Notes: a model not told the origin generated them from the sequence alone. Shown: positions 1-10,329, counted from the first letter of the stretch. The stretch: 64,000 bases of DNA from Photobacterium sanguinicancri (GCF_024346675.1 NZ_AP024851.1:992001-1056000), one strand, 5' to 3'. Translations and numbers: made by a program.

Positions 1-2
1 CA

Positions 3-521
3 ACAACGGCAGCATTGGCGCAACAGCCGATGCTCAGTAACGAGACTAAAGCACGGCTGCGTAATGCATTCAAAGCTGTATGCATCTTGCTAACGTGTAT
101 GGGGTTGTGGATTTTTATTCCACTGCCTGGCGGAACAATATTCCCCATGATAGCTTCCGTTTTTGCGAATGTGATTGTATCTATGCCAGATAGCATGGTT
201 AAGCAGGCTTTTTGGGGAACACTTGGCTGGGGAGCCGCGATACTTATACAGTACACACTTGTCATGCCAGGGTTTACAGAGTTATGGCAACTGGCGGGTT
301 TCTATGGCGTTAATATATTTATCATTTGGAAGCTGTGTGAATCACCAAGCCTCGGAATACAAAAAGTGCTTGGCGGAAATTTACTGGTTGTTTTAACGAT
401 GAGCGCCTTACAAAGCACACCCAGCTATAGCATAGAAACACCCTTACTAATGCTGGTCAATGTCATGATATGCATGGCCGTTATTCGTTTTTATACTGGC
501 TTATTTGCAAGCCAAGCATAA
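3..521 (+). CDS. Multi-span inner-membrane protein, C-terminal part (FUSC/DUF2955-like), cut by window edge
   Basis: The frame is open from the first bases, so the gene begins upstream of the window and only its C-terminal ~170 residues are seen. These contain about five hydrophobic segments separated by short loops, starting just after a basic stretch (KARLRNAF). The pattern of a cytoplasmic linker followed by a second set of membrane helices resembles the second half of fusaric-acid-resistance/DUF2955 family transporters, usually partners of efflux membrane-fusion proteins. That family assignment is inference from layout and a PxPxGTxFP-like loop, not a firm match. A TTG at position 15 could be mistaken for a start, but no ribosome site precedes it. 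Confidence 0.5.
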   Translation, partial: TTAALAQQPMLSNETKARLRNAFKAVCILLTCMGLWIFIPLPGGTIFPMIASVFANVIVSMPDSMVKQAFWGTLGWGAAILIQYTLVMPGFTELWQLAGFYGVNIFIIWKLCESPSLGIQKVLGGNLLVVLTMSALQSTPSYSIETPLLMLVNVMICMAVIRFYTGLFASQA

Positions 522-638
522 AGCTGTATGACGGCACTTGTAGTGGTCAACTAAGGCGATAAAAGTGCTGGGTAAAGGGCATCTAAGATTAAAACCTACT
601 GATACGGCCGATTGTTAAGATCAGTTCAATTAGAGGTT

Positions 639-854
639 TCATTTCCAGCCTTGCAGCCATAGATCTTCATTCATCAATTCACGCCAATCTATTTCCATTT
701 GTCGCTTCGACATAACAGCCTCGATAATACATAGCTCAACAATACCCTCGTCATTAAATACTACTTTAATGACGATAAAGTGTTTCTCTCGGTTCTCAGG
801 AGCTGTCGATGTCCACTTGCTATTATATAGTTTCTTCGGTGTGACTTTAGTCAT
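639..854 (-). CDS. Trp-rich conserved protein, TIGR02450/DUF2389 type
   Basis: This is a 71-residue soluble protein with the spaced pattern typical of the TIGR02450 Trp-rich family: SKWT near the N terminus, then REKHF, a central V-rich strand, a skR segment, WREL and a terminal W-x-x-GW. The family has no established function. The start at 854 is chosen over an in-frame ATG at 872 because GGAAG sits six bases before it. It lies alone on the minus strand downstream of the sensor kinase gene, separated by about 80 bases, and no hairpin terminator is obvious after it. Confidence 0.75.
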   Translation of the reverse strand: MTKVTPKKLYNSKWTSTAPENREKHFIVIKVVFNDEGIVELCIIEAVMSKRQMEIDWRELMNEDLWLQGWK

Positions 855-934
855 CGTTTTCTTCCAATACAAACGTTAAAAAACTAGCCTATATGCCAAA
901 ACAATTATGAACTAAAATCAGAGACTATGGCCTG

Positions 935-2362
935 TTAGATCACGAACAAAAGGGTTATTCGTAATCCACCTTTCCTGCAATTTTCAGCTATCACGCTGCC
1001 TTTCATTACTGCCATAGATTCTTTGACTATCGCAAGTCCTAAGCCATTTCCACCCGACAGTTTATCTCGTGAATCTTCTATGCGCGTAAAAGGATCAAAT
1101 ATGCGCTTCAAATGCAAAGGAGAGATCCCGCACCCATCATCCGCTATTTCTAGTTTCACCTTACCATCCGCTTCATACGCTGAAACTCGAATAACAGCAT
1201 CTTTACCTGCGTATTTAATGGCGTTGCCAATTACATTTTTAATAGCACGAGACGCTAATCGGCTATCGGCCATAACTAAGGGTAATGTTTTATCAACATA
1301 GCAACCAATTGTTTGTCCTGGTAGTTTACTATGTTGTGCTTCCAGCACATGTAAAGAGCAAAGAGCTTCCAGTTGCACAGGCACTAATTGAGGATCGTAG
1401 CTCGCATTTTCTAATCGACTAAACTCAAGGATTTCACTCACAAGATCGTTCATCTCGTCGGATTCCCGCTCTAGCCTATCCGCCATTACTTGTTGCTCTT
1501 CCGACAGATTACGACGAAGAAGATGAAGCGCAAGGCCATGGCGTGCTAACGGTGTTTTAAGCTCATGTGAAACATCTCGAATTAAGCGCTTTTGTTTTTC
1601 CGCAAGTTCATGGATACGATGCGTCATATGATCGAAATCTTTGGCTAACTCACTAAATTCTTTAACACTTTCACCGACTTCACTTGCTACTCGAACAGAA
1701 AAGTCACCTTCAGACAAGCGGCGGCTAGCTTCTTGAAGCTGAGTAAGCGGTCGCTGTAAATAACGCGCTAACAAGCCTGAAAATACAGTCAGAATCAACA
1801 CAGCAATAACAATTTGGCTTAATGCAAAATAATAGCGAAAAGTGTGTGCCGGGTGCTTTTCATGCGGGAACTGAATAACAAGCTGATTACCGTTAGTTAA
1901 TGGCACAGCAATAATAGGCTGGTTCACTCTATCATCTAAAATTGAGTCTAAACTGCGGATAAAATTGAGCTTGAACTTAAAATGTGGATGCATTTCACGT
2001 CCACTCAGTACGTTTTGCTGCGCATCAAGAACAAACAGGTAGTACTCTTGTCCTCTTTCCCAGTCTGCTAGTTCATCCATATCACCTTCTGCAATCATGA
2101 TTTCAGCCTGCAGAGAAAGAGCAAGCATCTCGCTCTGTACTCGGCTTGGTACATGCAGAAGCGCTTTGATCAACGCATGTTCAGCAACGTTTTGCAGGCC
2201 TAATATCAGTAATAAGATGACAGCAAAATACGAAAAAAGCTTATAGGCTAAAGGGCCCTGACGCTTACGTTCAAAAAAGTCATGTCCCAACCATTTGCTA
2301 TCCACGCTTAAATTGTCTGAGTTTTTATTTTTAAAGAGGTTGATACGTTGGAAATTAAACAT
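935..2362 (-). CDS. Membrane sensor histidine kinase, CpxA-like
   Basis: A 475-residue sensor kinase of the CpxA/EnvZ class. A cytoplasmic N-terminal stretch of about 40 residues precedes the first membrane helix (about 42-60), then a periplasmic sensor domain of some 120 residues, a second helix (about 183-203), a HAMP linker, and the catalytic core. Visible motifs are the H box RDVSHELKTPLAR (phosphorylated His), the N box NVIGNAIKYA, the G1 box DDGCGI and the G2 box GGNGLGLAIV, so the enzyme should be active. It follows its response regulator after 143 bases and is probably co-transcribed. CpxA is the closest model, but the signal sensed is unknown, and the true Cpx pair may lie elsewhere in the genome. 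Confidence 0.85.
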   Translation of the reverse strand: MFNFQRINLFKNKNSDNLSVDSKWLGHDFFERKRQGPLAYKLFSYFAVILLLILGLQNVAEHALIKALLHVPSRVQSEMLALSLQAEIMIAEGDMDELADWERGQEYYLFVLDAQQNVLSGREMHPHFKFKLNFIRSLDSILDDRVNQPIIAVPLTNGNQLVIQFPHEKHPAHTFRYYFALSQIVIAVLILTVFSGLLARYLQRPLTQLQEASRRLSEGDFSVRVASEVGESVKEFSELAKDFDHMTHRIHELAEKQKRLIRDVSHELKTPLARHGLALHLLRRNLSEEQQVMADRLERESDEMNDLVSEILEFSRLENASYDPQLVPVQLEALCSLHVLEAQHSKLPGQTIGCYVDKTLPLVMADSRLASRAIKNVIGNAIKYAGKDAVIRVSAYEADGKVKLEIADDGCGISPLHLKRIFDPFTRIEDSRDKLSGGNGLGLAIVKESMAVMKGSVIAENCRKGGLRITLLFVI

Positions 2363-2505
2363 GAGTTCTCAATGCAAAAGGCCACGCAATGCGCAGCCTT
2401 ATGGATAAATAATGTCAGATATAGAAAGTATAAGCATCGTTTTAAAAGCTTTGATTACACGGTTTGATCAAAATGCCTGAATGCATTACCGAGTTAAATG
2501 CCGCT

Positions 2506-3168
2506 TTAAGAGGCCATCGCTAAGAAGCTATATCCTTTACCACGAATAGTTTTTATGTGCTGCTTAGATAAGCCAGATTGCACCATTTTCCGGCGAATAT
2601 TACTAATATGCATATCAAGGTTACGATCGAATGGGCTTAGGTCTTTTTTGAGCACTTCTTTTTGAAGTTCGGCTTTAGACACCACAATTTCGTTATTTTT
2701 AATCAGATACTCAAGCAATTCGAATTCAGTACCAGTTAATGGCAAGCGAGCAATCTGCTGCGATAAATTCTGTTCATTACAATGCTGAGATTGACGTTGA
2801 CGTTCAAGCCCTACCCGACGAAGGATCGCCGTCATACGTGCCAGCAATTCAGGCACACGAAATGGTTTGGGCATATAGTGATCTGCCCCAGCTTGTAAAC
2901 CATCCATCATGGATGCTTCATCAGCTAATGCAGTAAGCATCAAGATAGGTGTAGCAAAACGCTGGCAAATACGCCTAGCGACTTGCATGCCATCGATGTT
3001 TGGTAGCATGACATCTAACAATACGAGATCGACGGGATAGTCTTGCATATAAGCTAAAGCAGTTTCACCACAGTGCCTACATTCAACATCATAACCCTCA
3101 GCTTCTAATACGTCAGCCAACAACTCGCAGAGCTGTACATCATCATCAATGACTAAAACACGGGACAC
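2506..3168 (-). CDS. OmpR-family response regulator, CpxR-like
   Basis: A 220-residue two-domain regulator. The receiver domain has the acidic pocket IDDD at residues 7-10, the phospho-acceptor Asp in LLLDVMLP, a conserved Thr in MLTAL and Lys in PKPF. The C-terminal winged helix carries LTGTEFELLEYL, SPFDRNLDMHISNIRRK and IRGKGYSF, which closely follow CpxR. It probably activates envelope or adaptation genes with the downstream kinase. Translation appears to start at a GTG (3168), supported by AAGGTGA seven bases upstream; a nearby ATG at 3170 is out of frame. It is the first gene of a two-gene operon. Confidence 0.85.
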   Translation of the reverse strand: MSRVLVIDDDVQLCELLADVLEAEGYDVECRHCGETALAYMQDYPVDLVLLDVMLPNIDGMQVARRICQRFATPILMLTALADEASMMDGLQAGADHYMPKPFRVPELLARMTAILRRVGLERQRQSQHCNEQNLSQQIARLPLTGTEFELLEYLIKNNEIVVSKAELQKEVLKKDLSPFDRNLDMHISNIRRKMVQSGLSKQHIKTIRGKGYSFLAMAS

Positions 3169-3279
3169 ATCAATTTCACCTTAATAAAAACTATTCGTAT
3201 TTTAATTAACCTTTATAGTCGCTGCAATGATTAGCTTCATTTTTTATCATTCCAAGACGATGTATGTGTATAAGTAACA

Positions 3280-3315
3280 AAAAAGCACGTTTGCTCTTAC
3301 ACAAAAATGCTTTTT
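3280..3315 (-). terminator. Weak hairpin after solute-binding protein gene
   Basis: An 8-bp, A/T-dominated stem (AAAAAGCA with TGCTTTTT) encloses a 20-base loop, just downstream of the solute-binding protein gene on the minus strand and followed by a T run in that direction. It has only two G:C pairs, so it is a weak candidate at best. The rest of the 3169-3340 spacer should hold the promoter of the response regulator. Confidence 0.35.
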
Positions 3316-3340
3316 AGTAACCTTTAATGCGCTTATTGTA

Positions 3341-4681
3341 TTATTGACAAACTAACGCTGACTTAGCATTTCTCTGAGGTTCATACCAAGTTACAAGGCC
3401 TTGTTGAATCGTTTGAGCGGCTTGAGCTGGTGTTATAGACCCGTTAATGACATCTGCACTGGTTTGCCACAACTGGTTTTCAAGTTCTGGTTTTCCGCGT
3501 GATAAAATTTGTGCTGAGTTACGAATCGTGGAATCACACTCATCTCGCCACCCTATCATTTCCGCCGCTATCGGATTTTTCACATCAAAAAAATGATTCG
3601 ATAATGAGAAAAATCCCGGTAAAGCATTGGTCATCAGTTCTGCAAACTCCGCGGTAGTCATCCAGTTAAGAAACGCATTAGCCGCAGGATCATCCTTCGC
3701 TTTGCTATTTAAGCCCATCCCCAAGTCAGTATGATCACTGAAATAACACTCACCATTTGCTTTTTCTACTGGTGGTCGAAAAACACCGAGTTCTATGCTT
3801 TTATCAAAGGTGGAAATATCCCACGAACCTGTTGGGAAAATCGCAGCTTTACCCGATTTAAATAGCGCAATAGCATCGTTGTAACCGCGCTGTTGATACC
3901 CTTTGCCTAGATAAGACTGCCATGATGCAAGTTGAGCAAATGTTTGCTGATAAGCCGCATCAGAGAAACGTTCAGTACCGCGAATTAACGCTAAGCGGCC
4001 ATCTTCTCCTTTCCAGTGATTAGGCCCAATATTTTGGAAGCCCATGGTGGCGGCTTCCCATTTATCTTTAGTGCCCATCGCTAATGGTATGTACTTGCCA
4101 TTTTGCTTCACCCGCTCTAGCACTTGCGTAAACTGTGCGGTTGTTTTTGGTGCATCAATTTCCAGCTCTTTAAATACCGTTTTGTTATAGAAGAAGCCAT
4201 GAATCACCGATGCCATTGGCAAACAAAATGTTTGTGCACCAGAATCAGTTTGCCACGGGCCTAATGCAAAACTAGGAAAGTTCTCCATTCCCGAGATTTC
4301 AGTAATATCACTAAAATACCCTTGTTTGAATAAAGACAGGGACGCATCGAATGGACGACAAGCGATCAAATCACCAGCCGTACCTGCCGCTAAATTTTCA
4401 GACAGCTGCGCGTTAAAAGTAGAAGGATCGGCTGGTGCACGATATTCCACTTTTATATTAGGATAATGTTGATTGAATGCAGGAATGATAGTGTTTTTCC
4501 ATACTGCATCATCATTACGCCATGAATCAATCATAACGCTACCCTTGATACTCGTATCGGCGGCTATGGCTATATTGGTGGAAAAAACAGAGGCCAACAC
4601 ACTGAATACACCAGCGATTCCCCAGCGTGAGAACATCGTTGGCGAACGGCGCATAGCTTGCTTACTATTTAATAACATCAT
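3341..4681 (-). CDS. Periplasmic extracellular solute-binding protein (sugar ABC type), paired with a chemoreceptor
   Basis: A 446-residue protein with an N-terminal signal peptide ending near NIAIAADT and a family-1-type binding fold: MIDSWRNDDAVWKNTIIPAFNQ, an FPTGSWDIS segment and a C-terminal WxxDxxNGxxTPAQA repeat typical of sugar-binding proteins of ABC importers. It starts only five bases after the chemoreceptor stop, with AGGGA ahead of tandem ATGs, so the two are almost certainly co-expressed. No ABC permease or ATPase gene is nearby, so its job may be to present a ligand to the receptor rather than to feed a transporter. The ligand is unknown; a carbohydrate is likely from the family. 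Confidence 0.8.
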   Translation of the reverse strand: MMLLNSKQAMRRSPTMFSRWGIAGVFSVLASVFSTNIAIAADTSIKGSVMIDSWRNDDAVWKNTIIPAFNQHYPNIKVEYRAPADPSTFNAQLSENLAAGTAGDLIACRPFDASLSLFKQGYFSDITEISGMENFPSFALGPWQTDSGAQTFCLPMASVIHGFFYNKTVFKELEIDAPKTTAQFTQVLERVKQNGKYIPLAMGTKDKWEAATMGFQNIGPNHWKGEDGRLALIRGTERFSDAAYQQTFAQLASWQSYLGKGYQQRGYNDAIALFKSGKAAIFPTGSWDISTFDKSIELGVFRPPVEKANGECYFSDHTDLGMGLNSKAKDDPAANAFLNWMTTAEFAELMTNALPGFFSLSNHFFDVKNPIAAEMIGWRDECDSTIRNSAQILSRGKPELENQLWQTSADVINGSITPAQAAQTIQQGLVTWYEPQRNAKSALVCQ

Positions 4682-4686
4682 ATTCC

Positions 4687-6666
4687 CTACACCTTAAAGC
4701 GTTCGATTAAGGTTTGTTGCTGAGACGCCAGTAACGACAGGGCCTCACTACTATCGGCAGATTCACGCGCTTCATTTTCTGCATTGTAAGCAACGTGCGC
4801 TATACCGTTAATGTGTTCAGCGACTTGCTGACTCACAGAGATTTGTTCTTCTGTCGCTAGCGCAACTTGTTCTGCCATCTCATTAATTTGCATCATACGA
4901 TCGGCAATACTCTGTAAGGTTTGATCCGTTAAACGACTCTGCTCAACGCACTCATCCGTTTGCTGCTGGCTACGGGCCATAACAGAGACAACCTCAGCAG
5001 CGCTTTGCTGTAAGTTTTGAATCATATGTTGAATTTCTTCTGTCGATTGCTGTGTTCGGTTTGCTAGCGCGCGTACTTCATCAGCAACAACCGCAAAACC
5101 TCGACCTTGTTCGCCCGCTCGTGCTGCTTCAATCGCTGCGTTTAATGCCAGTAAATTCGTTTGTTCGGCAATCCCTCGGATCACATCTAAGATGCTGCCG
5201 ATATTATTGCTAAACCCTTCTAGGTTGCGCGTTATACCTGCAGCTTCAGTAATGTCAGTCGCCAGGCGCTCTGTTATCAAACGGTTTTGAGCAACTTGAT
5301 TACGGCCAGCTTGAGTTGCTGAATTCGCTTCATTGACTTCAACGACCGTCAAATCAGATGAGCGTGAAATTTCTTTTGCACTGACTTCCAATTCTGAAAT
5401 GGCTGCAGCAACCTGATCCGTGCGGGCTTTTTGGTCTTCTACACGGCCCATTGCCTGTTCGCTGATATTGGCAGTTTTAGCGGCCTCATCCACTAAACGT
5501 GCTGAACCATGGTTAATCTGCTTTAAAATATCCGCCATGCTTTGCGAGAGTTGATCAATGGACTGCGATAATGCACCAAACTCACAAGCAGACTGGTAGT
5601 TTGTCCGCTGGGTCATATCCCCCGCTGTCATTTTACGTAAAACAACATTGATAGATTTTAATGGCGTATGAATACTTTTTGCTGTTGAGATAGCCACAAT
5701 AATTGCCACGGCGGCTGAAATCAGAGCGCCAAGCATGATCATGAATTCTGCATTTGAAACCGCTTCATCGGCCATTTGTCGGCTTTGTGTCGCCACTTGG
5801 CGGGCATAACCTACATAGTTCTCTAATGCGTTTTGAGTGGTAGCAACATGATCAAGTGCTTGTTGGTTCTGATTTACAATTGCATGCTGTAATCTTTGCT
5901 GTTCTGCCATAACAGAAAGCAAGCCACTGTTACCTAACGTTAAGTCATGCACCTTATTTAAGTTTCGGCTATAACGCGCACGCACATCAGGTTCCACATT
6001 AATTCGCGCTAAGCGCTGACCTGCAATTTCAATATCTTTGGCTAATACTTTACCTAATGCGGCTAAATCAGTTTCTGCATTTGCACGACGTAAATTTTTC
6101 AAATCACGGCCAATACCACTCGTGATCAATTCAGCACGATTATGCATTGAACGTTTTACGCTCGCGCGTTGTAGTAGCAAATTAGCAGCCCATTGGTAGG
6201 TATCTTCTAAACGAAGAAACTGCTCATTAAGCTCTGCACGTTGCGTATTGACTGAAACCAGCTGGTTATGCAGTGAAATAACAGACTCTGCGGATAAGAA
6301 GAAATTGTCAGAGGCAATCAACACAGGGCGCAGCGCATCATGAGCGGATCCGCTGTTCGCTTGCGATATAACGTGCTTTTTAGCTTGTTCAAAGTCAGCT
6401 TTTGCACGCTCAAACGCTTGCTTTTTTGTCGTTAACGTTGAGAGTTCATTAGTCATTCTGTACTCCACCAGCATTAACTGGCTTTCCAGAAGATTAGCTA
6501 AAAGTTGGCTAGATGAAATAACCATCGGTGTGGAGTTTTCAGTGACATCAAGTAGACGGCTATGGATGCGATTGGTGTTGCTATAGCTAATACCGCCAAC
6601 AATGGCGATCAAAAGGAACATCAATGCAAAGCCTGCAATAGTTCTTTGTACTATCGAGAGAGACAT
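4687..6666 (-). CDS. Methyl-accepting chemotaxis protein
   Basis: A 659-residue chemoreceptor. The first membrane helix is at about 8-30. A long helical periplasmic domain (about 31-305) follows, rich in Gln/Leu heptads, which suggests a helical-bundle sensor. A second helix sits at about 308-328, followed by HAMP and a long coiled-coil signalling domain. The hairpin tip [20 protein letters not shown] and [13 protein letters not shown] are intact, so it should bind CheA/CheW. It lacks a C-terminal CheR-tethering pentapeptide. The solute-binding protein gene follows immediately, suggesting that this receptor senses the loaded binding protein. Confidence 0.92.
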   Translation of the reverse strand: MSLSIVQRTIAGFALMFLLIAIVGGISYSNTNRIHSRLLDVTENSTPMVISSSQLLANLLESQLMLVEYRMTNELSTLTTKKQAFERAKADFEQAKKHVISQANSGSAHDALRPVLIASDNFFLSAESVISLHNQLVSVNTQRAELNEQFLRLEDTYQWAANLLLQRASVKRSMHNRAELITSGIGRDLKNLRRANAETDLAALGKVLAKDIEIAGQRLARINVEPDVRARYSRNLNKVHDLTLGNSGLLSVMAEQQRLQHAIVNQNQQALDHVATTQNALENYVGYARQVATQSRQMADEAVSNAEFMIMLGALISAAVAIIVAISTAKSIHTPLKSINVVLRKMTAGDMTQRTNYQSACEFGALSQSIDQLSQSMADILKQINHGSARLVDEAAKTANISEQAMGRVEDQKARTDQVAAAISELEVSAKEISRSSDLTVVEVNEANSATQAGRNQVAQNRLITERLATDITEAAGITRNLEGFSNNIGSILDVIRGIAEQTNLLALNAAIEAARAGEQGRGFAVVADEVRALANRTQQSTEEIQHMIQNLQQSAAEVVSVMARSQQQTDECVEQSRLTDQTLQSIADRMMQINEMAEQVALATEEQISVSQQVAEHINGIAHVAYNAENEARESADSSEALSLLASQQQTLIERFKV

Positions 6667-7012
6667 ATTTTACTTCTATATTATGCGTTGCTGTAATGGT
6701 ATGAACGTTACTGTTCAACACATCAGTATTTTATCAGCCGCCAATATACTTATTTCACACCTCGAATTAAAAACAATAAAATCAGATTTATTAGATAGAT
6801 CACAGATTTATAAAAAGTAACCGTGGTTCGCGAATGCAGTGGCATTAAGGTTCTTTAGCACGATCCTCAATAAAAGTGACTTTTTTTCATGTTCTTTTTT
6901 CAGGAATTGAACTAAATCAAAACAAGCTATTTTTCGCTTATTTCTATCAAGCTAGAGTATTGACTTTACCAGATGCGGCATGATTTCTAGCCTGTGAGGA
7001 TTTCCCACAGAG

Positions 7013-7035
7013 TTATTCACAGCTTCTGTGGATAA
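7013..7035. promoter_or_regulatory. Two convergent DnaA boxes
   Basis: TTATTCACA (7013-7021, plus strand) and TTATCCACA (read on the minus strand, 7027-7035) both match the DnaA-box consensus TTATNCACA exactly and lie five bases apart. They sit in the long spacer between the chemoreceptor and codB. Chromosomal oriC markers such as mnmG or dnaA are not in this window, so these are more likely a DnaA-titration or regulatory site than an origin. Confidence 0.6.
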
Positions 7036-7486
7036 CGAAAGATCTGTGATTAACTTTACCCACTATAAAAACAAACGACTCCCCCTCCTAACAAGGCGTA
7101 CTAACCATTTGTTTTAAAATATTTTCCTCCTATTAAGGCACAATTTTTAATACCCTTATATAAGTCAAAATGCCCTGTTAATCATTATTTGAACTAAGCA
7201 GATGACATGAGCTTAACTTCTGACTTTTCCATAAATGAAAAACAGTTTTTCATTTATTTATAGTGAATTTTCAATTACAAGCTTATTTGCATAAAAGAGC
7301 GAATAGATACTCAACATTTATCTATAAGATCGACCACATCTCAATGTATTCATAATAAAAATACAATCATTTAGCGTTGTCAGTATCGCGTTAATAACCG
7401 ATATGTTACCGATTGCATTACCCAATGCAAATATCACCCTTTATTCAATTAATCTCACATTCATCCATTTACCTCAATTAACCTTA

Positions 7487-7502
7487 TGAAAATCGTTTGC
7501 TT
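7487..7502. promoter_or_regulatory. Second, weaker PurR-like site
   Basis: The segment contains AATCGTTTGCTT, which fits the right half and centre of the purine-repressor operator (AANCGTTTGCNT), but the left arm is poor. It is inverted with respect to the better site 17 bases downstream, so the pair form an imperfect inverted repeat around a short A/T-rich loop. Support is mainly its proximity to codBA. Confidence 0.35.
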
Positions 7503-7519
7503 TGCATTTATCTCATATA

Positions 7520-7535
7520 AAGCAAACGTTTTCAC
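7520..7535. promoter_or_regulatory. PurR-type operator upstream of codBA
   Basis: AAGCAAACGTTTTCAC matches the enterobacterial PurR operator (ACGCAAACGTTTTCGT) at 13 of 16 positions, including the invariant central CAAACG core. In Escherichia coli codBA is repressed by PurR with hypoxanthine or guanine as co-repressor, so the placement about 190 bases before the codB start is functionally sensible. The distance to the real promoter is not known. Confidence 0.6.
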
Positions 7536-7726
7536 AATAAAACACAAAAAGAAGTAAACCAGTAAGATATTGATAAATAGTTATTTTTAATTAAAAGAAT
7601 GACAAAATAACAAATAAAAATAAAAATCACTTGATAAGTTCGCTTATATCCATAGAATACGCGCCGTTTGGCTGAAATATGGCAACAATATTTTAATTTA
7701 GTGATAATCGACTGTAGAGGTTTTAA

Positions 7727-8968
7727 ATGGCTGGCGACAATAACTATAGCTTAGGTCCCGTACCGCAATCGGCGCGAAAAGGGGTGCTATCACTAACGAT
7801 GGTGATGTTAGGGTTAACGTTCTTTTCTGCCAGTATGTGGACAGGGGGGACATTGGGAACCGGGTTAACTTATGATGATTTTCTCCTCGCTGTTCTTATT
7901 GGTAATTTAATCCTCGGTATCTATACTTCCTTTCTTGGTTACATCGGCTCTTCTACTGGCCTCTCTACTCACCTTCTCGCTCGATTCTCTTTTGGTTCTA
8001 AAGGCTCTTGGCTTCCCTCTCTTCTTCTTAGCGGTACTCAAGTTGGTTGGTTTGGTGTTGGCGTGGCAATGTTTGCTATCCCAGTGCATAAAGCGACAGG
8101 CATCGATACCAACATCCTTATCGCCGTCTCCGGTTTATTAATGACAGTCACTGTATACTTCGGGATTGCCGCGTTAATGATCCTTTCTGCAATCGCAGTT
8201 CCAGCCATTGCATTACTAGGCGGCTACTCTGTTATCGAAGCCGTTGGCAGTTTAGGTGGCCTTGAGGGCTTAAAAGCAATCACGCCAAAAGACCCTATCG
8301 AATTCTCTACCGCACTGGCACTCGTCGTTGGCTCGTTCATTTCAGCAGGTACACTCACCGCCGACTTCGTTCGATTTGGTAAAAAACCCAAAGCCGCAGT
8401 GTTTATCACCATGATTGCCTTCTTTATTGGTAACTCTTTAATGTTTATCTTTGGTGCCGCAGGTGGTGCCGCAACGGGTCAAGCAGATATTTCAGAAGTG
8501 ATGATTGCACAAGGGCTATTAATCCCTGCGATTATCGTGCTTGGTTTAAACATTTGGACAACCAACGATAATGCGCTATATGCCTCTGGCCTTGGTTTAT
8601 CAAACGTCACAGGGATCCCAAGTAAATACCTGTCAATGATTAACGGTATTGTCGGTACTTTATGTGCACTATGGCTCTACAATAACTTTGTTGGCTGGTT
8701 GACCTTCTTATCGGCAGCTATTCCACCAATTGGCGGTATTATTATTGCGGATTTCTTGAAAAACCGTCATCGTTATAAAGATTTCGCAAATGCCGAATTT
8801 AAAACGGTTAACTGGGCAGCCATCATAGGTGTTGCTATCGGTGTTGCCGCTGGCCATTTCCTACCAGGTGTTGTTCCAATCAACGCAGTATTAGGTGGCG
8901 CATTAAGTTACTTAGTGCTGAATCCGCTTTTAAACCGTCACAATCAATCTGTTCAAGCTAACGCATAA
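7727..8968 (+). CDS. codB: Cytosine permease CodB
   Basis: A 413-residue NCS1-family transporter with about twelve hydrophobic helices, the length of known CodB. Family features include the N-terminal [14 protein letters not shown] segment, the substrate-site region [17 protein letters not shown] and [14 protein letters not shown] sequence (here [16 protein letters not shown]). It should import cytosine by ion symport across the inner membrane. AGAGG precedes the ATG by eight bases. It is the first gene of a two-gene operon with codA, five bases upstream, and a PurR-like operator lies in the leader. Confidence 0.95.
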   Translation: MAGDNNYSLGPVPQSARKGVLSLTMVMLGLTFFSASMWTGGTLGTGLTYDDFLLAVLIGNLILGIYTSFLGYIGSSTGLSTHLLARFSFGSKGSWLPSLLLSGTQVGWFGVGVAMFAIPVHKATGIDTNILIAVSGLLMTVTVYFGIAALMILSAIAVPAIALLGGYSVIEAVGSLGGLEGLKAITPKDPIEFSTALALVVGSFISAGTLTADFVRFGKKPKAAVFITMIAFFIGNSLMFIFGAAGGAATGQADISEVMIAQGLLIPAIIVLGLNIWTTNDNALYASGLGLSNVTGIPSKYLSMINGIVGTLCALWLYNNFVGWLTFLSAAIPPIGGIIIADFLKNRHRYKDFANAEFKTVNWAAIIGVAIGVAAGHFLPGVVPINAVLGGALSYLVLNPLLNRHNQSVQANA

Positions 8969-8973
8969 GGTAT

Positions 8974-10263
8974 ATGACGATGCAACAGTCAGAAATGCTC
9001 ATTAAAAACGTTACAATTCAAGGCAAGGAAGGCCTGCATCAAATCCTAATTGAAAACGGTCAGTTTTCTAACATTGCACCAGCTGATGAAGCTATTGCGT
9101 TTGATGGTTATGTGCTCGATGGTGAAGGTGGCATGGCTATGCCTCCTTTCTGTGAACCTCATGTTCACCTTGATACAACGCAAACAGCAGGTGAGCCTAG
9201 CTGGAATATTTCAGGAACACTTTTTGAAGGTATTGAGCGCTGGTCTGAGCGTAAAGCCCTTCTTTCGGTAGAAGATGTAAAAACACGCGCAAAACAAACA
9301 CTAAAATGGCAAATCGCTAACGGTGTTCAACATGTGCGCACCCATGTCGATGTTTCTGACCCAACGCTTATTGCTCTAAAAGCAATGTTGGAAGTAAAAG
9401 AAGAAATGAAAGAATGGGTTGATATCCAGATTGTAGCATTCCCACAAGAAGGCATTTTATCGTACCCGAATGGTAAAGAACTGCTTGAAGAAGCAGTTAA
9501 ATTAGGTGCCGATGTTGTAGGTGCTATTCCTCACTTTGAATTTACCCGTGAATACGGCATTGAGTCTCTGCACTTTGCTTTCGAATTAGCGCGCAAATAC
9601 GACCGCTTAATTGATGTGCATTGTGATGAGATTGATGATGAACAATCGCGTTTTGTGGAAACCCTTGCTGCTCTAGCACACAAATACGAGATGGGCGATC
9701 GCGTAACAGCAAGCCATACAACGGCAATGCATTCATACAACGGTGCTTATGCGTCTCGCTTATTCCGTTTGCTAAAGATGTCGGGCATTAACTTTGTTGC
9801 CAACCCATTGGTGAACATTCACCTGCAAGGCCGCTTTGATGATTACCCGAAACGTCGTGGTATTACGCGCGTAAAAGAGATGCTAACGGCTGATATTAAC
9901 GTCTGTTTTGGTCATGATGATGTATTCGACCCATGGTATCCGTTAGGCACTGCAAACATGCTACAAGTTCTGCATATGGGGCTGCATGTTTGTCAGGTAA
10001 TGGGCTACGATCAGATTAACCAATCGTTAGATTTAATCAGTGTGAAATCGGCTCGTACGTTAAACATTCTGCCTGAATACGGTATTGAGCATGGCAAAGC
10101 GGCTAATTTGATTATCTTACCCGCTGAAAATGGCTTTGATGCGGTTCGCCGTCAGGTACCTGTGCGATTCTCTATTCGTGGCGGTCAGGTTATTGCTGAA
10201 ACACAACCAGCAACAACCCACATTACATTAGATGAAAAAGAAGCGATTACTTTCCGTCGCTAA
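8974..10263 (+). CDS. codA: Cytosine deaminase CodA
   Basis: A 429-residue amidohydrolase that converts cytosine to uracil and ammonia. Metal and catalytic residues are visible in order: EPHVHLDTT (two His ligands), [11 protein letters not shown] (His ligand, catalytic Glu), [11 protein letters not shown] (His) and [13 protein letters not shown] (Asp). The spacing matches the Escherichia coli enzyme. It follows codB with a five-base gap, so uptake and deamination are co-expressed for pyrimidine salvage. A strong symmetrical hairpin terminates the operon about 30 bases later. Confidence 0.95.
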   Translation: MTMQQSEMLIKNVTIQGKEGLHQILIENGQFSNIAPADEAIAFDGYVLDGEGGMAMPPFCEPHVHLDTTQTAGEPSWNISGTLFEGIERWSERKALLSVEDVKTRAKQTLKWQIANGVQHVRTHVDVSDPTLIALKAMLEVKEEMKEWVDIQIVAFPQEGILSYPNGKELLEEAVKLGADVVGAIPHFEFTREYGIESLHFAFELARKYDRLIDVHCDEIDDEQSRFVETLAALAHKYEMGDRVTASHTTAMHSYNGAYASRLFRLLKMSGINFVANPLVNIHLQGRFDDYPKRRGITRVKEMLTADINVCFGHDDVFDPWYPLGTANMLQVLHMGLHVCQVMGYDQINQSLDLISVKSARTLNILPEYGIEHGKAANLIILPAENGFDAVRRQVPVRFSIRGGQVIAETQPATTHITLDEKEAITFRR

Positions 10264-10295
10264 TCGTTTGTAACGATTAACTATAAATGAACGCT

Positions 10296-10329
10296 AAAAG
10301 CCACTGTACATCAACTGTCAGTGGCTTTT
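10296..10329. terminator. Bidirectional terminator between codA and protease gene
   Basis: An 11-bp perfect stem (AAAAGCCACTG with CAGTGGCTTTT) and 12-base loop lie between two convergent genes, with A and T runs on the two sides, so it can stop transcription from either direction. Confidence 0.88.

Larger units (their letters stand above)
6667..7726. other. AT-rich 1.06-kb intergenic region with DnaA boxes and PurR-like operators
   Basis: No coding frame of useful length and no recognisable RNA is seen here. The stretch separates the divergent chemoreceptor and codBA operons, so it must contain both promoters. It includes two convergent DnaA-box sequences near 7013-7035 and PurR-like sites near 7487-7535, described separately. 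The segment from about 7550 to 7670 is extremely A/T-rich. The remaining sequence shows no strong hairpins or repeats. A small RNA cannot be excluded. Confidence 0.6.

Noticed and set aside
7013..7052. Possible replication origin
   Set aside because: Only two exact DnaA boxes and no dnaA, mnmG, parAB or rctB-type genes nearby; oriC-like 13-mer arrays are not evident.
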